Assembly (NCBI GenBank): GCA_003550305.1
Contig: QKYT01000113.1
Coordinates: 122,988-186,987, forward strand
Reading direction: 5' to 3'
Source of the DNA: Glomus cerebriforme
Taxonomy: Eukaryota; Glomeromycota; Glomeromycetes; Glomerales; Glomeraceae
DNA length: 64,000 bases
The notes under the pieces were generated by a model, which worked only from the letters and a program-made list of their open reading frames with translations, had not been told where the DNA came from and ran no database searches. Shown piece by piece: positions 33,178 to 44,969 of this stretch; position 1 is the first letter of the stretch; each line of letters starts with the position of its first letter. The translations under genes were made by a program, and so were the position numbers.

Positions 33178-33498
33178 TCACTTCCAATATTTTGTTTTTA
33201 ATGTCATATAGGCAGTTACTACCTTCCATGGTAAGGTGCTTTTATTTATAACAATACGAATAATTTTTCCCGAGATTTTTTGTTGAACAATTTTTAGTTG
33301 GGAATCTGAGTTCTCACACTCTTGAATCTCTGAACTTTCTTTAATATGATTTAGCAATACGTCTTCTATTACTTTTGGTAAAAGTTCTCTGTCAGTAACG
33401 GTTATTTTCGCGTGAAGTGTCCAATAAAATTCTAAATAGTCTTGTTCTAAAGCCAATGACCAGTCCTTATATGATAAAATCTTGCCAGCCATATGCAA
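33178..33498 (-). CDS. DUF4258-like (toxin-family-like) protein
   Basis: A frame of 106 residues. It has the order of a DUF4258 domain: an N-terminal helix, then LHAKITVTDRELLPKVIEDV in place of the bacterial 'H..ER.I....VE.VL', a Glu-rich loop, LKIVQQKISGKIIRIVINKS, and the final strand VVTAYMTLKTKYWK, matching the family's V(I)TaY.TSKxKrY ending. DUF4258 proteins are mostly bacterial and are regarded as ribonuclease-fold toxin relatives; activity here is untested. The usual active-site His/Arg pattern is only partly visible (HAK, DRE). It sits 234 bp upstream of the DUF2283 ORF, same strand, as in bacterial pairs. Assignment is by pattern only. Confidence 0.5.
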   Translation of the reverse strand: MHMAGKILSYKDWSLALEQDYLEFYWTLHAKITVTDRELLPKVIEDVLLNHIKESSEIQECENSDSQLKIVQQKISGKIIRIVINKSTLPWKVVTAYMTLKTKYWK

Positions 33499-33719
33499 GA
33501 TTTTAGGCTAGGCTCTGTTGTTCTGTCAGCATTTTAAATCATGACTCAACAAACTTTTTTATACAAACTTTTTTATACTCAAACTTTTTTAAAATTCGAA
33601 CGAACATATTATATATATTGTCTAATTACATTACTGGTATTAGCGTATTATTATACTTTAAGAATACATGTGACTACGTGAATAATACGTAATTATGTGA
33701 TATAAAATTTTAAAAATTT

Positions 33720-34749
33720 TTGTATAATGGCAGAATCCCATTGAATCATCAAAAATCAAAATCATGTGACTGAAATTTCTGAGACCGCATAACAACATCT
33801 AGCTCAGTTATATATGTAATAAAGCTTTTAATGCTGAAAATAGTGCAAATCGTGCTAATCAAGAAGAAATATTATGTTGATCACTCTATGCGAAGGATTT
33901 CAGAACCCAGCTCAGTGAAGATAGATTTAGCGAAAAGAAGGCAAGAAGCCTATTATATAATTCCATCACAAAACACCTTAATTTGCTTCACAAACAGAAA
34001 TCTCAAGAATTGGATCTACATCTTCCTGATATATCAAGGGATGCTTTGCACAAAAAAATTCAGAGTTGAGAAAATGTTCGAAGAAATAGACCTAGATAAA
34101 ATCAAACTTAATTAAAACTTATAGTGCAAATTCTATTTCAAAATTTACTAAAGGCCAAATTCGAGAGATTATAGAGGAACAAATTAATTTACCAGCGAAT
34201 ACTTTCCAGAACATATCTTCAGAAAAGATTCCAGAGGTTTTGCAATCAGTATCAAATCATGTGACTGAAATTTCTGAGATCATGGAAAAAATTTGCCCAA
34301 AATAAATGCATCAACTACACCTAAACCAGCTGAGGTAAGCATCTCAACCACACTTATTTCAAGTGAGACGAGTCCAGGTAATACTTCCAAAACTGAGGTG
34401 AGTACATCATCCACAATTTCTTTCAATAAGGTAGGATCATCTAACAAATTCAGGCTTTCAATTTCTATCTTGCCTGAAGATCCCAAAGAGAAACGAAAAC
34501 ATATCATTGGCTTGGTGTTAGAGCATTTTCCTTCTCTATCTTTAAGCGACAGTAGTGAACGTGTGAGTGATTTGATCTTAATAGTTCAACACTCTGCCCA
34601 CTATGTAATGGAGATCACAAAGAAGAAAGTTTATGGAATGATATAAGAGGTGAATGGGGTGCTAGTGAATATTGTGGAGAACGAACTTATCGTATCACAT
34701 GCAAAGATCCTCTTAATCATGAAACTCCAATAGTAACTGTAAAAGCATA
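33720..34749 (+). pseudogene. Broken copy of a high-copy Glomeromycotina gene (coiled-coil type)
   Basis: In one frame, 33835-34110 reads ENSANRANQEEILCWSLYAK then PDISRDALHKK. From 34293 another frame reads the long Ser/Thr-rich linker and GSSNKFRLSISILPEDPKEK, RKHIIGLVLEHFPSLSLSDS. Near 34625 the frame shifts once more and the last part runs GEWGASEYCGERTYRITCKD, ending at 34749. The order (NRANQEEIL.WSLY, Ser/Thr linker, EDPKEKRKHIIGLVLEHFP, Cys-containing tail) matches a repeated family I recall from Rhizophagus. It has frame changes and stops throughout. Function unknown. Confidence 0.5.
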
Positions 34750-34782
34750 AATGAAAACTTTGTTACGTGAGTGACTTAGGAA

Positions 34783-34983
34783 TTAGCATTGTGCAATAAG
34801 TACGTTATCTCTATACTTCTCCTGTAATTTAACTATGCCCTGTGCCATTTTCACAGTATTTTTATTTTTAGATCCAGATGTGCTATTTTCATAATAATAG
34901 CTAGGAGGATTGTCTTTATGAGACCCTGGGTATGCTATTTTTGTAATAATGAAACCAGGTCCAAGATCATGAAATGCCATCAT
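34783..34983 (-). CDS. Small hypothetical protein
   Basis: An intact 66-residue frame from ATG at 34983, with balanced composition: MMAFHDLGPGFIITKIAYPG then a polar stretch and TVKMAQGIVKLQEKYRDNVL. It reads more like protein than the chance frames nearby, but no domain is recognised and no upstream exon is evident. It could be the tail of a larger decayed gene; a minus-strand frame upstream (35033-35296) shows no matching content. Confidence 0.35.
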   Translation of the reverse strand: MMAFHDLGPGFIITKIAYPGSHKDNPPSYYYENSTSGSKNKNTVKMAQGIVKLQEKYRDNVLIAQC

Positions 34984-34999
34984 ATTTTTGCAAATTTAT

Positions 35000-35820
35000 G
35001 GGGTTAAATCGTAGGAATAGATCAATGAATAATTAATCCGTCGACCTTTTTTCTGGAAAGTTCTGGCATAATACACATATTATGAATCGTTGATTTAGCA
35101 TTACACAGATTAATCTGACGTCCCTGATGTTAGAATGAGATAAGAATTGGAATTGAGCATCTTGATCTACTGATTTACAGATCTCGACCCCTTTTTTTCT
35201 CATATAATTCGAAAAAAGAAATGTAATGCGAAGTAATATACTTTCAGAGTTTTGGAAAAATCGACTGTCACACTGATAGGGGGGTTTACATGTCATACAT
35301 CTCGTGTATCTTCTTATATCATATGTTAGAATGAAAATGGAAATTGGGTGCTTGAATCAAGAATAAATGGTAGATTTATTTTCTCTATTAGCATTAGCTT
35401 AACATTATGCGTACTCATTATTTCATTTTGGTAATAATGTCTAATATGAAATTGGGTATTTTGAAGATGGTATGAATATTATTATGTTGATCAGTTTCTC
35501 CAAAACATCAGATTTTATTTTAAGCGCTATTATTACAATTCAGAGAAGAGGCATTTGTTATTATTAGAAAAAATATAATTATGAAAAAATGTAATAATGA
35601 CAAGTACACATAATGAAGCAACATAATTTTTTATTTGATCTATTTAAATCAGGTTAAATTCTTTTTTCACACATAGTAAGCATACAGTATAAAATAAACC
35701 TTTTTCCCAGTGCATTTATGCAAGAGAATTGTATATTATAAAAAGATCAATCGTTACTATCTAAAAAACAGATTTGATTCACCAATAAACTCAATAAAAT
35801 TACATTACTCTATCTACATC
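35000..35820. other. Intergenic region
   Basis: No supported gene. The phrase ATTAGAATG...AATTGG..TGAATCAAG / AGATCAAGATG recurs near 35125-35165 and 35325-35365 in related form, so parts of this spacer may be a diverged repeat. Confidence 0.35.
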
Positions 35821-36312
35821 ATGTCCAGTTTGACATTATTCAATTCTTCGGGAAGCATGCCATTTTTGGCCTTATCCGCTGTTTTTTCATTCATTATTTT
35901 GGCGATGTTCATGGAGATCATTGCCATGTGGATGATTCTCAAACAAAAAATCTCTGATGAACTCTCCGCTCATGATATAAAAATCAATACGTCTATTACT
36001 GCAGAGATCACCAAAATTAAGAATGAAATTAACACTAAAATCGTGGATGATCTCTCCTCACGTGATGGAAATATTACTGCAGAAATCGAAAGAATCCTTA
36101 ATGATGTCTACAAAAAACTTAGCGCAGAAGTTAACACTAGAATCGCCAACGAACTTTCCGCACGTCTTTCTGAAGTTAATTCTACTTTTACTGCGGAGCT
36201 CGGCAGAATCAATAATGAACTTACCGCAGAAATCGCTAAAATCAATTCACGTGATGCTGGCTACGTCTCTGAGGTGCAGAAATTTTATCAATGCGATTAT
36301 TTGTTTGATTAA
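35821..36312 (+). CDS. Membrane-anchored protein with repetitive coiled-coil tail
   Basis: I prefer the ATG at 35821 over an upstream one at 35710, because the protein then begins MSSLTLFNSSGSMPFLALSA and runs straight into one membrane segment (residues about 14-40, FLALSAVFSFIILAMFMEII). From residue 45 on there are four or five 24-30 residue repeats built on ELSARDxxINxxITAEIxKIK, predicted to form a coiled coil. The total is 163 residues. It resembles small membrane-anchored coiled-coil genes without known role. The final segment (EVQKFYQCDYLFD) departs from the repeat. Confidence 0.6.
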   Translation: MSSLTLFNSSGSMPFLALSAVFSFIILAMFMEIIAMWMILKQKISDELSAHDIKINTSITAEITKIKNEINTKIVDDLSSRDGNITAEIERILNDVYKKLSAEVNTRIANELSARLSEVNSTFTAELGRINNELTAEIAKINSRDAGYVSEVQKFYQCDYLFD

Positions 36313-36940
36313 CTTTCCAAGAAATGTTTATAGATTTCAGGTACATGTCCTTTTGGTTTGTAGGTTGTTAGATGTTTATCCAATTTGACATTTGATTCAG
36401 ATGTTTGCATAAAAATATCTTTGGTTTCATATACTTTCTCGTTCCACGCTTCTTTTTCTTCTTTGTCTTCTTTGTCTTCTTTTTGCTTACTCTTGGATGA
36501 GAGTTCTTCATATATAGATAACCTAAAACGTCTCACATCATAGTTATCATTATCTTCATGGATCCAAGCACTCTTATTATTGAAACTGGTTGTTGATCAT
36601 GACCTATGGAATAGATGGTGTTGCTGATTCTGATGTAGAACATCAAAGAGTATAAATGTCAATGCATGAGAAATAAACCCTTTGAGAAGTACCTGTAACG
36701 AAGGAAAAATGTATTGTAGAGATCTTGTTCTCCGCATTTCTAAGCCATTAAATTGATTTCTTTGAAAATCTAAAAAAAAGAATATTTATAAATAATCTTC
36801 CTTTTATTCATAAATTAGTAAACAAAAAAAAGCTAAGACTTACCTCGTCCTCTGTCCATCTCTTTTTGAGACGAGGATAGGGCATTACAAGTGGGGAAGG
36901 TAGAATTACTCATATTGATCATATCATTCATCATATTCAT
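36309..36940 (-). CDS. Hypothetical multi-exon gene
   Basis: Exon 1 is 36844-36940: the ATG gives MNMMNDMINMSNSTFPTCNA and the exon ends at a strong GTAAGT donor. Exon 2 starts at 36769 after TTTTTTTTAG and keeps the frame (phase 1) with FQRNQFNGLEMRRTRSLQYI up to CAG|GTACTT near 36693. The terminal exon (36309 to about 36560) in the same frame reads SAWIHEDNDNYD, VRRFRLSIYEEL, a Lys/Glu-rich run, then ETKDIFMQTSESNVKLDKHL and the stop. If exon 2 is not spliced out after CAG, a TGA near 36603 interrupts the frame, so a further intron ending at about 36573 is assumed. Function unknown. The 3' end overlaps the end of the preceding plus-strand gene by four bases. Confidence 0.45.
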
Positions 36941-36944
36941 TGTG

Positions 36945-37490
36945 AGAATATTTTTGAAAGAGCGAAAGGTGGTATTTAAATTTTATTTTAATTAAAAAAA
37001 CTTTTTTTACTGATATCAATCAAGCATGTGACTTTTACCAATTCTACGGTAACAGTAGTTAGTAATTATAATTACTAAGTTTTCCTTTCTCAAAGAATAT
37101 GCTAAACTGATGTAGTCACTAAATTTACTCTTAGATATCAGTTAATCAGCCCCTCTAAAGAACTCTCACACGAACACCAAAGTTTCATGATAACAAATAA
37201 CTAAAAGTGTATTGTATTATCTTTTCTCGTATACTACCATCATATCATCACCCGAAAAAAAATGGTAGATTGATTTACTTTATGGGTTACACATTATCTG
37301 TATCGTCTGCCATACTATTGAGAATTTTTACAACATTAAAAAATCACATCAATATTAATATGGAAATTGTGACTTATAACTAATGAACTTTATAAAGGAA
37401 TTGATTTGGGATTTGACCAACTTTCTGGCCATTTAAAATGATATCAATATAAAAGAACAATAAATATTGAGATTTCGAACAAAAAAAAGG
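36945..37490. other. Intergenic region
   Basis: No gene seen. It contains likely promoter DNA of the minus-strand gene; TTTAAATACC on the minus strand near 36970 could be its TATA-like box. Confidence 0.4.
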
Positions 37491-37539
37491 AATATTTAAT
37501 AGTTACTTAGCACTTCGTGCTGAGTAACTATTAAATATT
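37491..37539. repeat. 49-nt near-perfect hairpin
   Basis: The arm AATATTTAATAGTTACTTAG then CAC is followed by a 3-nt loop TTC and the complementary arm. All 23 pairs match except one G:T wobble. It lies in non-coding DNA 145 bp before the retroposed fragment. Confidence 0.9.
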
Positions 37540-37639
37540 AGCATAAATCATTCATTAATAAATTACTGATAAAATAATGTACTAGGAATAACGATATTAT
37601 AATTAAAAGTTTTAATATAAAGTCATACCTGATCTATTA

Positions 37640-37881
37640 TTTTCAAACAAATCTTTTTTTTTTATTTTTATTGAAGCAAGTACTACCTAGCTATATGTAC
37701 ATCTAATATACGGGACATAAAAGTACCTATACGAACTATACGAAATAGATTAAGACATTAGCCCCTTGCCTAAAATATAAAATAGATTAGGCATAGCCAT
37801 CTAGTACAAAATCGAAAGAAAATTGAGAAGAAAAGAAAAATATCAATAGTAGAAAGGCTGCAGTAGTTTTCAAACAAATCT
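37640..37881 (-). mobile_element. Retroposed fragment (LINE 3' end or SINE) with 15-bp target-site duplication
   Basis: The direct repeat TTTTCAAACAAATCT occurs exactly at 37640-37654 and 37867-37881. The 212 bp between begin with a T-rich run (a poly-A tail on the minus strand: AATAAAAATAAAAAAAAA). A long target-site duplication plus a poly-A tail is the mark of target-primed reverse transcription. No coding frame. On the minus strand, the phrase atctattttatattttaggc and atctatttcgtatagttcgt hint at short internal repeats. No clear tRNA-type A or B box was found, so a 5'-truncated LINE end is somewhat more likely than a tRNA-derived SINE. Confidence 0.75.
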
Positions 37882-40800
37882 GACATGCTAATGCCGAACT
37901 TTTTTAACTTTCACGTGCATCACGTGCCGTAAATCTCCATGAACATTTATCGTTATTGAAATCAGAAATTTCCTTTCCGCAGGTTATATTGTGGATTAGA
38001 CTATATTGAATAATTTATGTAAACATATTAAATAGTCCAAGTGCGGTAAACTACTGCTTCTGTTATTGTTCTTAGCCATACTGAACAAATTAACCATCAA
38101 TATTAGTTAATGATTATCTGTAAAATTATAAAAATAATAAGAAATAATAAAATTTACGTAGTTTCGCACTTTTATTTATTATTATTAAGAATTGTCAAAT
38201 TTTACATGTTTTGCATTTGTTAAGATTCATCAAATAAGTTCCTCAAATGCATTGAAATATTCAGTCCCTATTTCTTGTCTCGATCATTTTATTTATTCAA
38301 GTAAATATTTTCGAGTATTCGATATCAGATATGCAAAATCTTTTAAATCGAGTTACTTGACTTGATTGATCAAGACCGATTTTGATTTAATTCCCTACTC
38401 TAATAATGAAATTTTCGTTTAAGAATCATAGCTCATATTTTTATGCGAAATAAATATGATTCAGTATATAAAAATATATATATAGAAACGTGTAATAAAA
38501 AAAAAATGAAATTGCTTCTGCTGCTACAAGTAAATTATGTAAGAATTAAAATTTGGTATTATCGAGTCCTTTGTTTTTTTAGCAGCTGGATTTGTACTTG
38601 ATTCAACCAATTGCTCTTATTTTCCGGTTGGTATATTAAAGAAATTGTCCAATTCGGACAATTCCATACATACTCCCTATACATACCAATGCTTTTTTTC
38701 TATCTTTGCATTTTTCCTCATAAGGATTTCTAGATTAAATTATTATTAAATCTTTGAATTTCAGTTTTTGTGCAACAAAAATAAGGTTTGTATTATGTTG
38801 TGATAATGCATGGAATCCTGATTCTCCTAATGGATCCTAACGTTTAAAAATTATTAATGGTTTACCGATCATAATAAACAAACACAATTTACAATCTTTA
38901 CAAATATTAAAATTAATAACCTTTGTTTACTTTATTAGTATAAGACCAAAAAGAATTTGTGAAAGAAGGTTCATAACATTGTAATCGAATTATTTAAAAA
39001 CACACTAGAAACATGCAATCAAGAATTTAATTCAAAATTGTCAAATATGGTAAGACTAAACGAGAAAAACCATTAAAATTCAAGAATGAATGTATTTAAA
39101 CATAAATGCAGGGGTTATTTATATACTGTATACGTAGCATTTTATAATAAATAATATTTTTTTAAAACTATTTATAATTGTATTAATTAATAATTGATCA
39201 CATCTGCATTTGTGTTTTTTTTCCGTCAAATAACCTTTTTAATATTTTAAACATGGGTTATACCATTTTGTCATGTGATTGCATACCATCACCATTGTTA
39301 GAAACTTATGCAATCTTCGTACAGGAGCAGAATTTGTATTTTGACATTTGTTTTTTATTTAAAAATTATTAGGGGGTACTAAATGTAAATAAAACAATAT
39401 CCATTTATGCAACAAGGATTATTGAATGCATATGATTTTCGATTGGCCGCTTGTTTTGTCAATCGACAGTTAAGAATTTCTAAATAAAAATATTCTAAGT
39501 ATGGCAAACAAAATTTTCACGAATATTTATTATGCATTCCCAAAAATAATAAATATTCCGCTTTACATATAGATATTTAAAAATTGATAATTTATAATTT
39601 ATTTATAGTAAATTCTAAATATTTCAAATTTATTATATATATATTTTTTTTTGTTCACCAAATTTGTCTCCATTTATGATGATATTAATAATATCTTGAT
39701 TGGTGTGTTTTTAAAAAATTTACCGTAATCGTAATGGTTGAAATTCATCTTTAAAAAACTCAGATATGAAAAAATATCGGGTACATCATTATTTTTGTTT
39801 GTTTATAATAATAATAATAATTAATTACTTTAACGATGATTGTTTTTCCTTAAAACAATTTCTTTTTTTTTCCAATAAATGTTTTTTTAACATTTCGAAT
39901 GTAAGAAAATTCTATGTAGAAAAAAAAAAAGTAAATCATTGTATTAAAAATATAATTAGTTCTTAATCTTGGTATGAAACATTTTTTTTTTAAAGAAAAA
40001 AAACAAATTTAATTAAACTTAATATCTTACACTATTTTTTTTAAAATTTTAACGTGCATCAAATAATAAATAATAAATAATAAATAAATAAATTTTCTTT
40101 CTATATCCCATTGGTTCTAAATAAAATTCAAATCTAAAGACAAAAATTATTATTCTCTCAAAAATGCAAATAATAATTCCTGAAATTGAAAAATGATAAT
40201 AATAATAACAATAATAATAGAAACAATTGTTGAATTCATTTTTATAAATATTTAAAAATAATTCTTTTAATTAAGGGAACTGGATTTTTATTTAGATATA
40301 AAGAGACATATATTACGGTATTACTGGTTCTTTATACACGTTGCTTGTTTATTATTTTTAAGGAAGAAATCATGAAAATTTAATGTACATTCTTAATGGA
40401 TGGTTTTATTGGTTCAATTTCATTTTGACCGGTTTGTTCCGCACTTTAATTTTTTTTTAGCAATAAGTTTATATGTAAATTTTATGCAGAACAAGTTTTA
40501 ACATATAATTCAATATAATTGCTTTTTTCGGGATTTCCTCTGCGTACCGATTCTCGCATGTGCGTGCACGCTTAATTTTAACCGAATGTCATAATGCCAG
40601 TCATTTCGTGACGGGTACGCCCTTTTTCGGATACATTTTTTATACGAGTTAAATAAAAGATATATATTACTTGTGATAATTATTTTAAAATATTGTAAAA
40701 TATTCTTTTATTTAAAAATGATATAAAAAAACATAAACATAAAAAAACTATAATTATGTTACTAAATTCCACCAAAAAGTCAATAAATGAAACGTTTTGA

Positions 40801-41630
40801 TAAGTACTGCGCCATTTTAATATAAATATCATAAGAAATTAACTATATATGAAAAAGATAGGACGACACGTCAAATACAATTTATACAACCCCTTTTTTG
40901 AATAAACAAACAATAACAAATAAACTATAATAAAATAAGGAAAATTTATTTTGAAATATTACTGCGCAAATTTGCGTAATAATAATTATCGTACTTATAT
41001 ATATGCAGAATATATCATGTGTGATGGATTTTTTTTTAGTTAGAACATGTTTGTTAACCGCAACTATAAACTCGTAAAAAAAGTGCTGTTTTTAAAGAAT
41101 TTTTTGTTTGAAAATAAATATTGTAAAAACATTTTTTAATAAAATTTATCATATATGTCATGAAATGGTAAAAACTTTATTATAATATTAATAAGGTATA
41201 ATAAATAATATGAAATAATATAAAATAATAAAATGTTCTTTTGATTACATCATTTACATATACAGATATATAAATATATAATATCGAAATGTTAAGAAGC
41301 AAGGTGTTTCTAAAGCTCTTAATCACATGCTATATAAATTATTAAAATATCTACGATTTTTTTTAAAAAATAATCAAAAGAAATTGTCATTTACAAGAAA
41401 GAAAGAAAGAAATAAATACATATATATAAACACCTTTATATAAAGAATTTAAATTAGATTGCATACAAAAGAACGTGTAATAATAATTAATTAAATAAAG
41501 TAAGTCAAATTAAAAATCGAAAACCATCATAAGAACTTTTTTTTTTTTTGCAAAATTTTTTTTTTTTTAAAAAAAAAATTTGCAATTTTAAATGTTTTTA
41601 AAAAATAAAATAACTGTACATAAAAGAGAT
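37882..41630. other. Long AT-rich intergenic region
   Basis: No supported gene in 3.7 kb. At 38509 an ATG begins MKLLLLLQ followed by a GTAAAT or GTAAGA donor, and after an acceptor near 38582 a Cys-containing frame is open (AGFVLDSTNCSYFPVGILKK), which could be a small secreted protein, but the phases do not match. Near 40540-40625 is a short island of unusually GC-rich sequence (ccgattctcgcatgtgcgtg, catttcgtgacgggtacgcc). The remainder is A/T-rich with simple repeats (aataataaataataaata near 40060 and 40190). Confidence 0.45.
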
Positions 41631-41636
41631 AATTCT

Positions 41637-42445
41637 CTAGAATAATTCGATAACATTATAAACTAAAATACTCGAGAATAAGATTGTAACCATCAAATTA
41701 CCAATTCCATGTTCAAATTTATAATTTGTAGCAAAGTTAGGTGTAGCAGAAGTTCCACCTGGTACATTAGGACTTGTAAAAGTTTGATTAAATACACTAT
41801 TAGTAAAAGAGAGCGAAACATTAAATCTAACAGGAACTGCAATTGGATTTACAGCTAAAAGACATTGACTTTCTTTAAATTCTAAAGGTAAAGTTCCGAC
41901 ATCTTGATCACAACTTTGTACAGGTTTTTCATAACAAGATAATGATGGTATATATGCAAATGATTTTGTCGTTGTATCTGTAAAATTTAATAAGTCGTTA
42001 TAAGTAAGTTGAAATATGTTTAATGCTGGTCGAAATTTTGGTAATTGCACTGGTGGACCGCCTTGAATTGTTTGACCAAACCCTTCTGTAATTGGAGTTG
42101 TTTGATCATCTAAAACTCTCACTGAAAAGCCTATTTAATTAAAAAGTAATTAGTGATATTTATGAGAAATCTTTAATGTTTAAATAAATAAATGAACTTA
42201 CTTATATAGTCAGTGTTAATAGTACTGCATAAATACCAAGACCCATTATATGCTGGAGCTTCGGCAACACCGGTATAAATGTCACCATCTCCATAAATTC
42301 CGATGACCTAAATTAATTATCGTCATTGATTCGTAAATTCTCATAAATTCTTTACGAGATAGAGAGAGAGAGAGAGAAAAAGAGAGATAAAATTTACCTG
42401 GAATGTAAAGAGAAGAGCAATAATAAGAGCAGTGAAAGAAATCAT
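41637..42445 (-). CDS. Secreted, probably GPI-anchored protein
   Basis: Three exons: 42398-42445, 42202-42307 and 41637-42130. Joins: CAG|GTAAAT..TTTAG|GTC (phase 0) and ATAA|GTAAGT..AATAG|GCT (phase 1), giving 215 residues. Exon 1 is a signal peptide (MISFTALIIALLFTFQ). The middle carries Cys at several sites (YLCSTINTDY, LSCYEKPVQSCDQDVG, ESQCLLAVNP) and a Pro/Thr-rich stretch (PNVPGGTSATPN). The C terminus ends in a hydrophobic tail after a short polar spacer (GNLMVTILFSSILVYNVIEL), as for a GPI-anchor signal. It would sit at the cell surface or in the wall. No enzyme motif recognised. A TATA-like box (TATATAAAT, plus-strand 42704-42712 read on minus) lies about 260 bp upstream. Confidence 0.75.
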
Positions 42446-42449
42446 TTCT

Positions 42450-43915
42450 ATGAATGTTTAATGTTTATAAAAAAAAAAATGACAAATTTATATAAATTTG
42501 AAATATCGTAAAAAAAAAATTGTGTCGTTGATGCAAATGGATTAAAAAGGAATTAAGGGAATGATGATATCAAATGAAAGTAAGATTTTTTTTTGGAATT
42601 GATATATGATGGTAAATAGAAAATGGAAAGAGGGAGTTATGGTCGAATATGAATTGAAAGAAAGGAAATTTGATTTTTTTTTTTCGGTGGCAAATTGGCG
42701 GATATATAAATACATTTTGGGTTAAAGAGATTATGTATAAGTTTATTTGTGCAAGTTAAAAAAAAAAAAGTTGTTTATAAAGAATGTCGCGCTACATATA
42801 CTTTCAATTCTATATACAGAAAATGTATAAGCATCTAATAACAAGCCAAACCGAAAAAACGACAGTATTTAATATAATTATCTTAATTCCGATCATGTAC
42901 TTATCTATTATTTATTCTAATTGTTTAAAATAAGCTGATACAAACAATGTCCAATTTTCTACTTAGTAAAATAGGGGATAATTTCACATAAAAAAATGTG
43001 TTGGTTACACAAAAATTTCAGTTGCATTTTTTTGTTTACCTAAAGTGGATCAAAGGAGGGAAATGATTCAATTTTCGTTTACATAAAATTCCGACGGCAA
43101 TTTTTATTACGGGTATTTATAATGGACAATTTAGATAATCATATAAATATATATACAAGTACTTGTTTTTTTTAAAAAAAAAAGAAAAAGAAACTCAATA
43201 AATACAATTTCATGAACAATTTATTAGGTTATTTTAGTTAATATATTTTATAATGGATGTATAGAATTAGGAAATTTTTCTTTTGATAATCATTCGTTAA
43301 TTCGAATTTTGAGTATCCATGCTTTGTTTACACCATATGGCGATAATTGTTCGGTTCTTTATTTTGGGATGATTAGAATGATTAGGGTTTTTTTTTTATT
43401 ATTATAATAATCAAAAAAAAAATCACAATTAAATAAGCCAGCTGAATCTGTATTATTAATAAAGAACGAATAGAAATTGACCATAAAAGTATAATATGAT
43501 CATACAATAATAAAATAAATCATGGTGGTTAATTGAAATTTAAAGTTTGATTGTTTACCAAATATGTAAAAGAATAGGGAAAATTTGCCGGTAAAGGATT
43601 TTTATAATGATCAGCATACATAGTAGAAAATTATTCGTTCTAAAAAAAACTTGAATATTCGTTATTGTGTTTTCCATAAGAATTTATAAATTATACAATG
43701 CATCTTAGAATGGCAGTTTAAACGGGACTATAACAAAAAGTTAAACAATTTAAAACCCATATTATTAATTACCAATTCCTGTATTACTGTTTATATCCTT
43801 TTTAGATTATTATTTTTCAACAATTCATTTTATATATTGATTCTTTGCGTCATTGGTTAACGCAATCTAACCTTTTTGAAATATTTGTAAAATTTTATCC
43901 GATCCTAAATTATGA
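42450..43915. other. Intergenic region
   Basis: No gene seen. AT-rich with homopolymer runs; presumably holds the promoter of the minus-strand secreted-protein gene. Confidence 0.45.
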
Positions 43916-44004
43916 ATGTTTTTTTTTGTTAAATGCACAGTAATAAACTTGTTACGACTATTAAATAATAATGTCTCAAGAAATTCTTGGCTTGATTATC
44001 TATA

Positions 44005-44167
44005 CATGAAGATGAGTTCCGTAATAGGTTATGAAGCTCTTAAATATTCGGCTTTCCCCCAAGACCCCAAATTTACCGAAAAATTACCTACCCAAATTAA
44101 GATTAGCACTGCCGGAGACTGGAATATATTATCTTCCTCGTTCCCGATGCAAAAATGTATTCATTAA
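44005..44167 (+). CDS. Possible small coding fragment
   Basis: From ATG at 44008 the frame reads MKMSSVIGYEALKYSAFPQD, then PKFTEKLPTQIKISTAGDWN and a stop at 44165. The composition looks protein-like, but it is only about 50 codons and has no recognised domain. It may be one exon or relic of a larger gene. Confidence 0.25.
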
Positions 44168-44169
44168 AC

Positions 44170-44960
44170 AAAAAATAAAAATAAAAATTTTGTAAATATT
44201 TGTATATTCCTTTATTATCGTTATTCTAACATAGTTATCCATATTAATATTTTTTTTTATTTGTATTCTTGCTCGTTTAAACGATTAATTTCTTTTTCAT
44301 TTGTTAAAAAATCATAAACTTGTACACATACAATTGAAATTAAATAAATTTGTGTTATCATTTAAAAAGTTTACAGCAGATAAATATCATCGTTGTTAAA
44401 ATGGTATAGGCTAGATGAAAAAAAATCACCAGATTATTCAGGATGAAAACCGGACGAAATGAGTAATCACACATAATTATTTCACCTGCCTATTGTTTAT
44501 CTTGAAAGGCTTGGTCTCAAAAAAAAAAAAACGGGATAAGAATTTCTGCGCCACACATTTTAACCGACTTCAGACTCTCGGTAGATAATCTCGTGATTTA
44601 AAAAATTTTAGATTGACATTAAGCTGGTTAATTTTACTAAAATTATCATAAAAAGGCTAGATGAAAGATTAATAAAATGTGTAATTTATAAAACGTATCT
44701 GGACTACGTCACTTCGTCTTTTTTTTTTAAATAATTTTTTTTAAGCGAATTTAAATTATGTATTTTTATTACAAGAAAAATAAGTGCGTATTATATTTTT
44801 GAAAACTTTGGGATTGTCGTGATTTTGTGNTAATCCTATTGTAAATATAAATCACATATCCACCTTTTATATCAATTAAATTTGTTTTATAATAAATATT
44901 ATTAAATTATATACAAACAAACAATAGAAAACCAATATAAACGTGTCTTAATCCTAAATC
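44170..44960. other. Intergenic region
   Basis: No gene seen. One ambiguous base at 44830. Confidence 0.45.
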
Positions 44961-44969
44961 TTATTTAAT

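Noticed and set aside
37491..37539. The hairpin as a bacterial-type terminator.
   Set aside because: The sequence is eukaryotic nuclear DNA, the stem is AT-rich and no gene ends beside it.
37655..37866. tRNA-derived SINE.
   Set aside because: No convincing A and B boxes; a truncated LINE end fits equally well, so the call was left general.
38509..38760. A small secreted protein starting MKLLLLLQ with a downstream Cys-containing exon.
   Set aside because: The splice phases do not join the two frames; kept only as a note in the intergenic entry.
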